From Rhabditoides inermis (taxonomy: Eukaryota > Nematoda > Chromadorea > Rhabditida > Rhabditidae), in NCBI GenBank assembly GCA_963966185.1, contig CAWZYM010000318.1, forward strand, positions 518,001 through 582,000: a DNA stretch of 64,000 nt, given 5' to 3'. Below the pieces are notes generated by a model. It was not told the DNA's origin. It ran no database searches and worked only from the letters and a program-made list of their open reading frames with translations. Shown one piece after another: positions 1 to 13,300 of the stretch (the stretch's first letter is position 1; each line of letters begins with the position of its first letter). The position numbers were made by a program, and so were the translations under genes.

Positions 1-354
1 GTGTTATACATGTTCACAACTGCCGAACTGTTGTAAACGACTGAGACGATACGGTAATGCGTCCTTTTTTTTCGTTTTTGACACCTCACAAACTACTTTG
101 GACCACACATGATCTCTGTAGCAAAGACAGAGTCTTTAAAATGAGCGCGGATTTGGCGAGCCGAATATTGTCCGGAACAAAATTAGTATTCGGCCCTTTT
201 ATCCGGCTCCTAAAAACTGTTCGGTTTTCCGGCAAATCAATAATGAAGTTGTCTGAAGTAGAAAGAAGACGAGTGCAAAGAGTGAGACAGTGGTCAGACT
301 GTTGTCTAGTGGTTTGCAGAGAATTCCCCAACTCACCTGTAACGTGTGTTATAT
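1..354. repeat. Satellite array, left end (one monomer)
   Basis: The window opens inside the ~343-bp satellite that continues to 15952. Recognisable landmarks are the run around 85-110 (cacctcacaaactactttgg) and the segment ending caactcacctg at about 340. The array is then interrupted by the TIR element at 355. The short open frames here recur in every monomer on both strands and are not treated as genes. Confidence 0.95.
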
Positions 355-905
355 TAGGGACCACAATGAGATTTTCAAATATTTGGATATGGTACAGCAA
401 TAAATTCAATAATGTAGTTCATTTCAAGCTGATTTCAAAAATATATAATGTTCAAAGGGTTCATCGTTCACATTGCGCTCTAATTCCGCACGGCGCCGCG
501 CCCCAGAGTGCGCGCTCACATAGGGAAAGTGCGACATAGGGCGGCTAGATCAAAGCACTGATGACGTCATCGATAGTTAAATAATGAACATATTCGTTTA
601 TAATAGTACCACTAGGTTTTGTTTGACTGTAATCGATAAGTACTCGATGAATTACGTCTCTTATGTTAGCATTTTTCATTACTCACTTTGAGCGATGGCG
701 GCTAGATCAAAGAAATATGACGTCATCGTATCACTTTTTACCGAGTTTAACTACTTTACAGGGTACATGATCCCATAAAAAAGATACCGTTAGAATCAGC
801 GCGAAATGGCGAATCGTTCTATGCTAATTAGAGCACGTCATGTGTCCAGTGAGAAAATGTTACATGATTTCGCCGGGCTCTCTGCAACTCACGTTGTGGT
901 TCCTA
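355..905. mobile_element. 551-bp non-autonomous TIR element, copy 1 (9-bp TSD)
   Basis: The ends are TAGGGACCACAA at 355-366 and TTGTGGTTCCTA at 894-905, inverted with one mismatch. The 9-bp sequence gtgttatat flanks it at 346-354 and 906-914. Removing the element plus one duplicate restores an intact satellite monomer, which proves insertion. A second copy lies at 9813-10362. There is no coding capacity. The interior carries ggcggctagatcaaa twice, each followed by a TGACGTCATC palindrome (near 560 and 719). TIRs with a 9-bp duplication suit a Mutator-like (MULE) MITE, but the superfamily is inferred. Confidence 0.9.
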
Positions 906-3900
906 GTGTTATATGTACATGTTCACAACTGCCGAACTGTTGTAAACGACTGAGACGATACGGTATTGCGTCCTTTTCTCGTTTTTGACACCTCACAAAC
1001 TACTTTGGACCACACATGATCTCTGTAGCAAAGACAGAGTCTTTAAAATGAGCGCGGAATTGGCGAGCCGAATATTGTCCGGAACAAAATGAATATTCGG
1101 CCTTTTTATCCGGCTCCTAAAAACTGTTCGGTTTTCTTGCAAATCAATAATGAAGTTGTCTGAAGTAGAAAGAAGACCACCAACTAGACAACCACTAGAC
1201 AACAGTCTGACCAGAGTGAGACAGTGGTCAGACTGTTGTCTAGTGGTTTGCAGAAAATTCCCCAACTCACCTGAAACGTGTGATATACATGTTCACAACT
1301 GCCGAACTGTTGTAAACGACTGAGACGATGCGGTAATGCGTCCTTTTCTCGTTTTTGACACCTCACAAACTACTTTGGACCACACATGATCTCTGTAGCA
1401 AAGACAGAGTCTTTAAAATGAGCGCGGATTTGGCGAGCCGAATATTGTCCGGAACAAAATTAATATTCGGCCCTTTTATCCGGCTCCTAAAAACTGTTCG
1501 GTTTTCCGGCAAATCAATAATGAAGTTGTCTGAAGTAGAAAGAAGACGAGTGCAAAGAGTGAGTCAGTGGTCAGACTGTTGTCTAGTGGTTTGCAGAGAA
1601 TTCCCCAACTCACCTGAAACGTGTGATATACATGTTCACAACTGCCGAACTGTTGTAAACGACTGAGACGATACGGTATTGCGTCCTTTCCTCGTTTTTG
1701 ACACCTCACAAACTACTTTGGATCACACATGATCTCTGTAGCAAAGACCGAGTCTTTAAAATGAGCGCGGATTTGGCGAGCCGAATATTGTCCGGAACAA
1801 AATTAATTTTCGGCCCTTTTATCCGGCTCCTAAAAACTGTATCCGGCAAATCAATAATAAAGTTGTCTGAAGTAGAAAGAAGACGAGTGCAAAGAGTGAG
1901 ACAGTGGTCAGACTGTTGTCTAGTGGTTTGCAGAGAATTCCCCAACTCACCTGTAACGTGTGTTATATGTACATGTTCACAACTGCCGAACTGTTGTAAA
2001 CGACTGAGACGATACGGTATTGCGTCCTTTTCTCGTTTTTGACACCTCACAAACTACTTTGGACCACACATGATCTCTGTAGCAAAGACAGAGTCTTTAA
2101 AATGAGCGCGGAATTGGCGAGCCGAATATTGTCCGGAACAAAATGAATATTCGGCCTTTTTATCCGGCTCCTAAAAACTGTTCGGTTTTCTTGCAAATCA
2201 ATAATGAAGTTTTCTGAAGTAGAAAGAAGACCACCAACTAGACAACCACTAGACAACAGTCTGACCAGAGTGAGACAGTGGTCAGACTGTTGTCTAGTGG
2301 TTTGCAGAAAATTCCCCAACTCACCTGAAACGTGTGATATACATGTTCACAACTGCCGAACTGTTGTAAACGACTGAGACGATACGGTAATGCGTCCTTT
2401 TCTCGTTTTTGACACCTCACAAACTACTTTGGACCACACATGATCTCTGTAGCAAAGACAGAGTCTTTAAAATGAGCGCGGATTTGGCGAGCCGAATATT
2501 GTCCGGAACAAAATTAATATTCGGCCCTTTTATCCGGCTCCTAAAAACTGTTCGGTTTTCCGGCAAATCAATAATGAAGTTGTCTGAAGTAGAAAGAAGA
2601 CGAGTGCAAAGAGTGAGTCAGTGGTCAGACTGTTGTCTAGTGGTTTGCAGAGAATTCCCCAACTCACCTGAAACGTGTGATATACATGTTCACAACTGCC
2701 GAACTGTTGTAAACGACTGAGACGATACGGTATTGCGTCCTTTCCTCGTTTTTGACACCTCACAAACTACTTTGGATCACACATGATCTCTGTAGCAAAG
2801 ACCGAGTCTTTAAAATGAGCGCGGATTTGGCGAGCCGAATATTGTCCGGAACAAAATTAATTTTCGGCCCTTTTATCCGGCTCCTAAAAACTGTATCCGG
2901 CAAATCAATAATAAAGTTGTCTGAAGTAGAAAGAAGACCAGTGCAAAGAGTGAGACAGTGGTCAGACTGTTGTCTAGTGGTTTGCAGAGAATTCCCCAAC
3001 TCACCTGTAACGTGTGTTATATGTACATGTTCACAACTGCCGAACTGTTGTAAACGACTGAGACGATACGGTATTGCGTCCTTTTCTCGTTTTTGACACC
3101 TCACAAACTACTTTGGACCACACATGATCTCTGTAGCAAAGACAGAGTCTTTAAAATGAGCGCGGAATTGGCGAGCCGAATATTGTCCGGAACAAAATGA
3201 ATATTCGGCCTTTTTATCCGGCTCCTAAAAACTGTTCGGTTTTCTTGCAAATCAATAATGAAGTTGTCTGAAGTAGAAAGAAGACCACCAACTAGACAAC
3301 CACTAGACAACAGTCTGACCAGAGTGAGACAGTGGTCAGACTGTTGTCTAGTGGTTTGCAGAAAATTCCCCAACTCACCTGAAACGTGTGATATACATGT
3401 TCACAACTGCCGAACTGTTGTAAACGACTGAGACGATACGGTAATGCGTCCTTTTCTCGTTTTTGACACCTCACAAACTACTTTGGACCACACATGATCT
3501 CTGTAGCAAAGACAGAGTCTTTAAAATGAGCGCGGATTTGGCGAGCCGAATATTGTCCGGAACAAAATTAATATTCGGCCCTTTTATCCGGCTCCTAAAA
3601 ACTGTTCGGTTTTCCGGCAAATCAATAATGAAGTTGTCTGAAGTAGAAAGAAGACGAGTGCAAAGAGTGAGTCAGTGGTCAGACTGTTGTCTAGTGGTTT
3701 GCAGAGAATTCCCCAACTCACCTGAAACGTGTGATATACATGTTCACAACTGCCGAACTGTTGTAAACGACTGAGACGATACGGTATTGCGTCCTTTCCT
3801 CGTTTTTGACACCTCACAAACTACTTTGGATCACACATGATCTCTGTAGCAAAGACCGAGTCTTTAAAATGAGCGCGGATTTGGCGAGCCGAATATTGTC

Positions 3901-6900
3901 CGGAACAAAATTAATTTTCGGCCCTTTTATCCGGCTCCTAAAAACTGTATCCGGCAAATCAATAATAAAGTTGTCTTAAGTAGAAAGAAGACCAGTGCAA
4001 AGAGTGAGACAGTGGTCAGACTGTTGTCTAGTGGTTTGCAGAGAATTCCCCAACTCACCTGAAACGTGTGATATATGTACATGTTCACAACTGCCGAACT
4101 GTTGTAAACGACTGAGACGATACGGTAATGCGTCCTTTTCTCGTTTTTGACACCTCACAAACTACTTTGAACCACACATGATCTCTGTAGCAAAGACAGA
4201 GTCTTTAAAATGAGCGCGGATTTGGCGAGCCGAATATTGTCCGGAACAAAATTAGTATTCGGCTCTTTTATCCGGCTCCTAAAAACTCTTCGGTTTTCCG
4301 GCAAATCAATAATGAAGTTGTCTGAAGTAGAAAGAAGACCACCAACTAGACAACCACTAGACAACAGTCTGACCAGAGTGAGACAGTGGTCAGACTGTTG
4401 TCTAGTGGTTTGCAGAAAATTCCCCAACTCACCTGAAACGTGTGATATACATCTTCACAACTGCCGAACTGTTGTAAACGACTGAGACGATACGATAATT
4501 CGTCCTTTTCTCGTTTTTGACACCTCACAAACTACTTTGGACAACACATGATCTCTGTAGCAAAGACAGAGTCTTCAAAATGAGCGCGGATTTGGCGAGC
4601 CGAATATTGTCCGGAACAAAATTAATATTCGGCCCTTTTATCCGGCTCCTAAAAACTGTTCGGTTTTCCGGCAAATCAATAATGAAGTTGTCTGAAGTAG
4701 AAAGAAGACCACCAACTAGACAACCACTAGACAACAGTCTGACCAGAGTGAGACAGTGGTCAGACTGTTGTCTAGTGGTTTGCAGAAAATTCCCCAACTC
4801 ACCTGAAACGTGTGATATATGTACATGTTCACAACTGCCGAACTGTTGTAAACGACTGAGACGATACGGTAATGCGTCCTTTTCTCGTTTTTGACACCTC
4901 ACAAACTACTTTGGACCACACATGATCTCTGTAGCAAAGACAGAGTCTTTAAAATGAGCGCGGATTTGGCGAGCCGAATATTGTCCGGAACAAAATTAAT
5001 ATTCGGCCCTTTTATCCGGCTCCTAAAAACTGTTCGGTTTTCCGGCAAATCAATAATGAAGTTGTCTGAAGTAGAAAGAAGACGAGTGCAAAGAGTGAGT
5101 CAGTGGTCAGACTGTTGTCTAGTGGTTTGCAGAGAATTCCCCAACTCACCTGAAACGTGTGATATACATGTTCACAACTGCCGAACTGTTGTAAACGACT
5201 GAGACGATACGGTATTGCGTCCTTTCCTCGTTTTTGACACCTCACAAACTACTTTGGATCACACATGATCTCTGTAGCAAAGACCGAGTCTTTAAAATGA
5301 GCGCGGATTTGGCGAGCCGAATATTGTCCGGAACAAAATTAATTTTCGGCCCTTTTATCCGGCTCCTAAAAACTGTATCCTTCAAATCAATAATAAAGTT
5401 GTCTTAAGTAGAAAGAAGACCAGTGCAAAGAGTGAGACAGTGGTCAGACTGTTGTCTAGTGGTTTGCAGAGAATTCCCCAACTCACCTGAAACGTGTGAT
5501 ATATGTACATGTTCACAACTGCCGAACTGTTGTAAACGACTGAGACGATACGGTAATGCGTCCTTTTCTCGTTTTTGACACCTCACAAACTACTTTGAAC
5601 CACACATGATCTCTGTAGCAAAGACAGAGTCTTTAAAATGAGCGCGGATTTGGCGAGCCGAATATTGTCCGGAACAAAATTAGTATTCGGCTCTTTTATC
5701 CGGCTCCTAAAAACTCTTCGGTTTTCCGGCAAATCAATAATGAAGTTGTCTGAAGTAGAAAGAAGACCACCAACTAGACAACCACTAGACAACAGTCTGA
5801 CCAGAGTGAGACAGTGGTCAGACTGTTGTCTAGTGGTTTGCAGAAAATTCCCCAACTCACCTGAAACGTGTGATATACATCTTCACAACTGCCGAACTGT
5901 TGTAAACGACTGAGACGATACGATAATTCGTCCTTTTCTCGTTTTTGACACCTCACAAACTACTTTGGACAACACATGATCTCTGTAGCAAAGACAGAGT
6001 CTTCAAAATGAGCGCGGATTTGGCGAGCCGAATATTGTCCGGAACAAAATTAATATTCGGCCCTTTTATCCGGCTCCTAAAAACTGTTCGGTTTTCCGGC
6101 AAATCAATAATGAAGTTGTCTGAAGTAGAAAGAAGACCACCAACTAGACAACCACTAGACAACAGTCTGACCAGAGTGAGACAGTGGTCAGACTGTTGTC
6201 TAGTGGTTTGCAGAAAATTCCCCAACTCACCTGAAACGTGTGATATATGTACATGTTCACAACTGCCGAACTGTTGTAAACGACTGAGACGATACGGTAA
6301 TGCGTCCTTTTCTCGTTTTTGACACCTCACAAACTACTTTGGACCACACATGATCTCTGTAGCAAAGACAGAGTCTTTAAAATGAGCGCGGAATTGGCGA
6401 GCCGAATATTGTCCGGAACAAAATGAATATTCGGCCTTTTTATCCGGCTCCTAAAAACTGTTCGGTTTTCTTGCAAATCAATAATGAAGTTGTCTGAAGT
6501 AGAAAGAAGACCACCAACTAGACAACCACTAGACAACAGTCTGACCAGAGTGAGACAGTGGTCAGACTGTTGTCTAGTGGTTTGCAGAAAATTCCCCAAC
6601 TCACCTGAAACGTGTGATATACATGTTCACAACTGCCGAACTGTTGTAAACGACTGAGACGATACGGTAATGCGTCCTTTTCTCGTTTTTGACACCTCAC
6701 AAACTACTTTGGACCACACATGATCTCTGTAGCAAAGACAGAGTCTTTAAAATGAGCGCGGATTTGGCGAGCCGAATATTGTCCGGAACAAAATTAATAT
6801 TCGGCCCTTTTATCCGGCTCCTAAAAACTGTTCGGTTTTCCGGCAAATCAATAATGAAGTTGTCTGAAGTAGAAAGAAGACGAGTGCAAAGAGTGAGTCA

Positions 6901-9812
6901 GTGGTCAGACTGTTGTCTAGTGGTTTGCAGAGAATTCCCCAACTCACCTGAAACGTGTGATATACATGTTCACAACTGCCGAACTGTTGTAAACGACTGA
7001 GACGATACGGTATTGCGTCCTTTCCTCGTTTTTGACACCTCACAAACTACTTTGGATCACACATGATCTCTGTAGCAAAGACCGAGTCTTTAAAATGAGC
7101 GCGGATTTGGCGAGCCGAATATTGTCCGGAACAAAATTAATTTTCGGCCCTTTTATCCGGCTCCTAAAAACTGTATCCGGCAAATCAATAATAAAGTTGT
7201 CTTAAGTAGAAAGAAGACCAGTGCAAAGAGTGAGACAGTGGTCAGACTGTTGTCTAGTGGTTTGCAGAAAATTCCCCAACTCACCTGAAACGTGTGATAT
7301 ATGTACATGTTCACAACTGCCGAACTGTTGTAAACGACTGAGACGATACGGTAATGCGTCCTTTTCTCGTTTTTGACACCTCACAAACTACTTTGGACCA
7401 CACATGATCTCTGTAGCAAAGACAGAGTCTTTAAAATGAGCGCGGATTTGGCGAGCCGAATATTGTCCGGAACAAAATTAATATTCGGCCCTTTTATCCG
7501 GCTTCTAAAAACTGTTCGGTTTTCCGGCAAATCAATAATGAAGTTGTCTGAAGTAGAAAGAAGACGAGTGCAAAGAGTGAGTCAGTGGTCAGACTGTTGT
7601 CTAGTGGTTTGCAGAGAATTCCCCAACTCACCTGAAACGTGTGATATACATGTTCACAACTGCCGAACTGTTGTAAACGACTGAGACGATACGGTATTGC
7701 GTCCTTTCCTCGTTTTTGACACCTCACAAACTACTTTGGATCACACATGATCTCTGTAGCAAAGACCGAGTCTTTAAAATGAGCGCGGATTTGGCGAGCC
7801 GAATATTGTCCGGAACAAAATTAATTTTCGGCCCTTTTATCCGGCTCCTAAAAACTGTATCCGGCAAATCAATAATAAAGTTGTCTTAAGTAGAAAGAAG
7901 ACCAGTGCAAAGAGTGAGACAGTGGTCAGACTGTTGTCTAGTGGTTTGCAGAGAATTCCCCAACTCACCTGAAACGTGTGATATATGTACATGTTCACAA
8001 CTGCCGAACTGTTGTAAACGACTGAGACGATACGGTAATGCGTCCTTTTCTCGTTTTTGACACCTCACAAACTACTTTGAACCACACATGATCTCTGTAG
8101 CAAAGACAGAGTCTTTAAAATGAGCGCGGATTTGGCGAGCCGAATATTGTCCGGAACAAAATTAGTATTCGGCTCTTTTATCCGGCTCCTAAAAACTCTT
8201 CGGTTTTCCGGCAAATCAATAATGAAGTTGTCTGAAGTAGAAAGAAGACCACCAACTAGACAACCACTAGACAACAGTCTGACCAGAGTGAGACAGTGGT
8301 CAGACTGTTGTCTAGTGGTTTGCAGAAAATTCCCCAACTCACCTGAAACGTGTGATATACATCTTCACAACTGCCGAACTGTTGTAAACGACTGAGACGA
8401 TACGATAATTCGTCCTTTTCTCGTTTTTGACACCTCACAAACTACTTTGGACAACACATGATCTCTGTAGCAAAGACAGAGTCTTCAAAATGAGCGCGGA
8501 TTTGGCGAGCCGAATATTGTCCGGAACAAAATTAATATTCGGCCCTTTTATCCGGCTCCTAAAAACTGTTCGGTTTTCCGGCAAATCAATAATGAAGTTG
8601 TCTGAAGTAGAAAGAAGACCACCAACTAGACAACCACTAGACAACAGTCTGACCAGAGTGAGACAGTGGTCAGACTGTTGTCTAGTGGTTTGCAGAAAAT
8701 TCCCCAACTCACCTGAAACGTGTGATATATGTACATGTTCACAACTGCCGAACTGTTGTAAACGACTGAGACGATACGGTAATGCGTCCTTTTCTCGTTT
8801 TTGACACCTCACAAACTACTTTGGACCACACATGATCTCTGTAGCAAAGACAGAGTCTTTAAAATGAGCGCGGAATTGGCGAGCCGAATATTGTCCGGAA
8901 CAAAATGAATATTCGGCCTTTTTATCCGGCTCCTAAAAACTGTTCGGTTTTCTTGCAAATCAATAATGAAGTTGTCTGAAGTAGAAAGAAGACCACCAAC
9001 TAGACAACCACTAGACAACAGTCTGACCAGAGTGAGACAGTGGTCAGACTGTTGTCTAGTGGTTTGCAGAAAATTCCCCAACTCACCTGAAACGTGTGAT
9101 ATACATGTTCACAACTGCCGAACTGTTGTAAACGACTGAGACGATACGGTAATGCGTCCTTTTCTCGTTTTTGACACCTCACAAACTACTTTGGACCACA
9201 CATGATCTCTGTAGCAAAGACAGAGTCTTTAAAATGAGTGCGGATTTGGCGAGCCGAATATTGTCCGGAACAAAATTAATATTCGGCCCTTTTATCCGGC
9301 TCCTAAAAACTGTTCGGTTTTCCGGCAAATCAATAATGAAGTTGTCTGAAGTAGAAAGAAGACGAGTGCAAAGAGTGAGTCAGTGGTCAGACTGTTGTCT
9401 AGTGGTTTGCATAGAATTCCCCAACTCACCTGAAACGTGTGATATACATGTTCACAACTGCCGAACTGTTGTAAACGACTGAGACGATACGGTATTGCGT
9501 CCTTTCCTCGTTTTTGACACCTCACAAACTACTTTGGATCACACATGATCTCTGTAGCAAAGACCGAGTCTTTAAAATGAGCGCGGATTTGGCGAGCCGA
9601 ATATTGTCCGGAACAAAATTAATTTTCGGCCCTTTTATCCGGCTCCTAAAAACTGTATCCGGCAAATCAATAATAAAGTTGTCTGAAGTAGAAAGAAGAC
9701 CAGTGCAAAGAGTGAGACAGTGGTCAGACTGTTGTCTAGTGGTTTGCAGAGAATTCCCCAACTCACCTGAAACGTGTGATATATGTACATGTTCACAACT
9801 GCCGAACTGTTG
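906..9812. repeat. Satellite array with higher-order repeat structure
   Basis: Monomers are tandem and head-to-tail. The anchor gacacctcacaaactac recurs at spacings of ~343 bp or ~368-374 bp. The longer monomers contain an extra segment with a perfect 24-bp inverted repeat. From 993 to about 4100 the pattern repeats every 1054 bp (three monomers). From about 4150 a 1428-bp block (four monomers) is repeated almost exactly at 5577, and a further copy begins near 8059. Because 343 is not a multiple of three, no reading frame runs through successive monomers. This looks like centromeric or heterochromatic satellite, although the chromosomal location cannot be seen. Confidence 0.95.
1190..1248. 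repeat. Perfect 24-bp hairpin in long satellite monomers (example)
   Basis: The arm at 1190-1213 and the arm at 1225-1248 are exact reverse complements separated by 11 nt. The right arm is part of every monomer. The left arm exists only in the ~370-bp variant, so the variant arose by a short inverted duplication of the segment ending gtctagtggtt. The same hairpin recurs in each long monomer, for example near 2245, 3300, 4345, 4705, 5773 and 6530. Confidence 0.9.
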
Positions 9813-10362
9813 TAGGGACCACAATGACATTTTCAGATGTTTGGATATGGTATAGCAATTAGTTCATTAATGTAGTTCATTTCAAGCTGATTTCAAAAAC
9901 ATATAATGTTCATAGGGTTCATCGTTCACATTGCGCTCAAATTTCGCGCGGCGCGCGCACCCGAGCGCGCGCTCACATAGGGAAAGTGCGACAGAGGGCG
10001 GCTAGATCAAAACACTTATGACGTCATCGATAATTAAATTATGAATATATTCGTTTGTTATAGTAGCAATACGCTTTGTTTGATTGTAATCGATCAGTAC
10101 TTGATGAAATACGTCTCTTTTGACATCATTTTTCATTACTCATTTTGGGCAATGTCGGCTAAATCAAAGAAATATGACGTCATCATATCGCTCTTTATCG
10201 ATTTTCACTACTTTACAGGGTACATGATTCCATAAATAAAATATCGTTGGAATCAGCGCGAAAGGGCGAATCGTTCTATGCTAATTAGAGCACATCATGC
10301 GTCCAGTGACAAGATGTTACATGATTTCGCCTCACTCTGTACATCTCACGTTGTGGTCCCTA
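9813..10362. mobile_element. 550-bp non-autonomous TIR element, copy 2 (9-bp TSD)
   Basis: The ends are TAGGGACCACAA at 9813-9824 and TTGTGGTCCCTA at 10351-10362, perfectly inverted. The 9-bp sequence gaactgttg is duplicated at 9804-9812 and 10363-10371; excision restores the satellite monomer. It is clearly homologous to 355-905 throughout, including both TGACGTCATC palindromes (near 10018 and 10176), with scattered substitutions. No open frame of note. It also marks where the satellite changes from higher-order to simple monomeric organisation. Confidence 0.92.
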
Positions 10363-13300
10363 GAACTGTTGTAAACGACTGAGACGATACGGTATTGCGT
10401 CCTTTTCTCGTTTTTGACACCTCACAAACTACTTTGGACCACACATGATCTCTGTAGCAAAGACAGAGTCTTTAAAATGAGCGCGGATTTGGCGAGCCGA
10501 ATATTGTCCGGAACAAAATTAGTATTCGGCTCTTTTATCCGGCTCCTAAAAACTCTTCGGTTTTCCGGCAAATCAATAATGAAGTTTTCTGAAGTAGAAA
10601 GAAGACCACCAACTAGACAACCACTAGACAACAGTCTGACCAGAGTGAGACAGTGGTCAGACTGTTGTCTAGTGGTTTGCAGAAAATTCCCCAACTCACC
10701 TGAAACGTGTGATATACATGTTCACAACTGCCGAACTGTTGTAAACGACTGAGACGATACGATAATTCGTCCTTTTCTCGTTTTTGACACCTCACAAACT
10801 ACTTTGGACAACACATGATCTCTGTAGCAAAGACAGAGTCTTCAAAATGAGCGCGGATTTGGCGAGCCGAATATTGTCCGGAACAAAATTAATATTCGGC
10901 CCTTTTATCCGGCTCCTAAAAACTGTTCGGTTTTCCGGCAAATCAATAATGAAGTTGTCTGAAGTAGAAAGAAGACGAGTGCAAAGAGTGAGAAAGTGGT
11001 CAGACTGTTGTCTAGTGGTTTGCAGAGAATTCCCCAACTCACCTGAAACGTGTGATATACATGTTCACAACTGCCGAACTGTTGTAAACGACTGAGACGA
11101 TACGGTAATGCATCCTTTTCTCGTTTTTGACACCTCACAAACTACTTTGGACCACACATGATCTCTGTAGCAAAGACAGAGTCTTTTAAATGAGCGCGGA
11201 TTTGGCGAGCCGAATATTGTCCGGAACAAAATAAATATTCGGCCCTTTTATCCGGCTCCTAAAAACTGTTCGGTTTTCCGGCAAATCAATAATGAAGTTG
11301 TCTGAAGTAGAAAGAAGACGAGTGCAAAGAGTGAGACAGTGGTCAGACTGTTGTCTAGTGGTTCGCAGAGAATTCCCCAACTCACCTGAAACGTGTGATA
11401 TACATGTTCACAACTGCCGAACTGTTGTAAACGACTGAGACGATACGGTAATGCGTCCTTTTCTCGTTTTTGCCACCTCACAAACTACTTTGGACCACAC
11501 ATGATCTCTGTAGCAAAGACAGAGTCTTTAAAATGAGCGCGGATTTGGCGAGCCGAATATTGTCCGGAACAAAATTAATATTCGGCCCTTTTATCCGGCT
11601 CCTAAAAACTGTTCGGTTTTCCGGCAAATCAATAATGAAGTTGTCTGAAGTAGAAAGAAGACGAGTGCAAAGAGTGAGACAGTGGTCAGACTGTTGTCTA
11701 GTGGTTTGCAGAGAATTCCCCAACTCACCTGAAACGTGTGATATACATGTTCACAACTGCCGAACTGTTGTAAACGACTGAGACGATACGGTAATGCGTC
11801 CTTTTCTCGTTTTCGACACCTCACAAACTATTTTGGACCACACATGATCTCTGTAGCAAAGACAGAGTCTTTAAAATGAGCGCGGATTTGGCGAGCCGAA
11901 TATTGTCCGGAACAAAATTAATATTCGGCCCTTTTATCCGGCTCCTAAAAACTGTTCGGTTTTCCGGCAAATCAATAATGAAGTTGTCTGAAGTAGAAAG
12001 AAGACGAGTGCAAAGAGTGAGACAGTGGTCAGACTGTTGTCTAGTGGTTTGCAGAGAATTCCTCAACTCACCTGAAACGTGTGATATACATGTTCACAAC
12101 TGCCGAACTGTTGTAAACGACTGAGACGATACGATAATGCGTCCTTTTCTCGTTTTTGACACCTCACAAACTACTTTGGACCACACATGATCTCTGTAGC
12201 AAAGACAGAGTCTTTAAAATGAGCGCGGATTTGGCGAGCCGAATATTGTCCGGAACAAAATTAATATTCGGCCCTTTTATCCGGCTCCTAAAAACTGTTC
12301 GGTTTTCCGGCAAATCAATAATGAAGTTGTCTGAAGTAGAAAGAAGACGAGTGCAAAGAGTGAGACAGTGGTCAGACTGTTGTCTAGTGGTTTGCAGAGA
12401 ATTCCTCAACTCACCTGAATTAATATTCGGCCCTTTTATCCGGCTCCTAAAAACTGTTCGGTTTTCCGGCAAATCAATAATGAAGTTGTCTGAAGTAGAA
12501 AGAAGACGAGTGCAAAGAGTGAGACAGTGGTCAGACTGTTGTCTAGTGGTTCGCAGAGAATTCCCCAACTCACCTGAAACGTGTGATATACATGTTCACA
12601 ACTGCCGAACTGTTGTAAACGACTGAGACAATACGATAATGCGTCATTTTCTCGTTTTTGACACCTCACAAACTACTTTGGACCACACATGATCTCTGTA
12701 GCAAAGACAGAGTCTTTAAAATGAGCGCGGATTTGGCGAGCCGAATATTGTCCGGAACAAAACTTATATTCGGCCCTTTTATCCGGCTCCTAAAAACTGT
12801 TCGGTTTTCCGGCAAATCATTAATAAAGTTGTCTGAAGTAGAAAGAAGACGAGTGCAAAGAGTGAGACAGTGGTCAGACTGTTGTCTAGTGGTTTGCAGA
12901 GAATTCCTCAACTCACCTGAAACGTGTGATATACATGTTCACAACTGCCGAACTGTTGTAAATGACTGAGACGATACGGTAATGCGTCCTTTTCTCGTTT
13001 TTGACACCTCACAAACTACTTTGGACCACACATGATCTCTGTAGCAAAGACAGAGTCTTTAAAATGAGCGCGGATTTGGCGAGCCGAATATTGTCCGGAA
13101 CAAAATTAATATTCGGCCCTTTTATCCGGCTCCTAAAAACTGTTCGGTTTTCCGGCAAATCAATAATGAAGTTGTCTGAAGTAGAAAGAAGACGAGTGCA
13201 AAGAGTGAGAAAGTGGTCAGACTGTTGTCTAGTGGTTTGCAGAGAATTCCCCAACTCACCTGAAACGTGTGATATACATGTTCACAACTGCCGAACCGTT

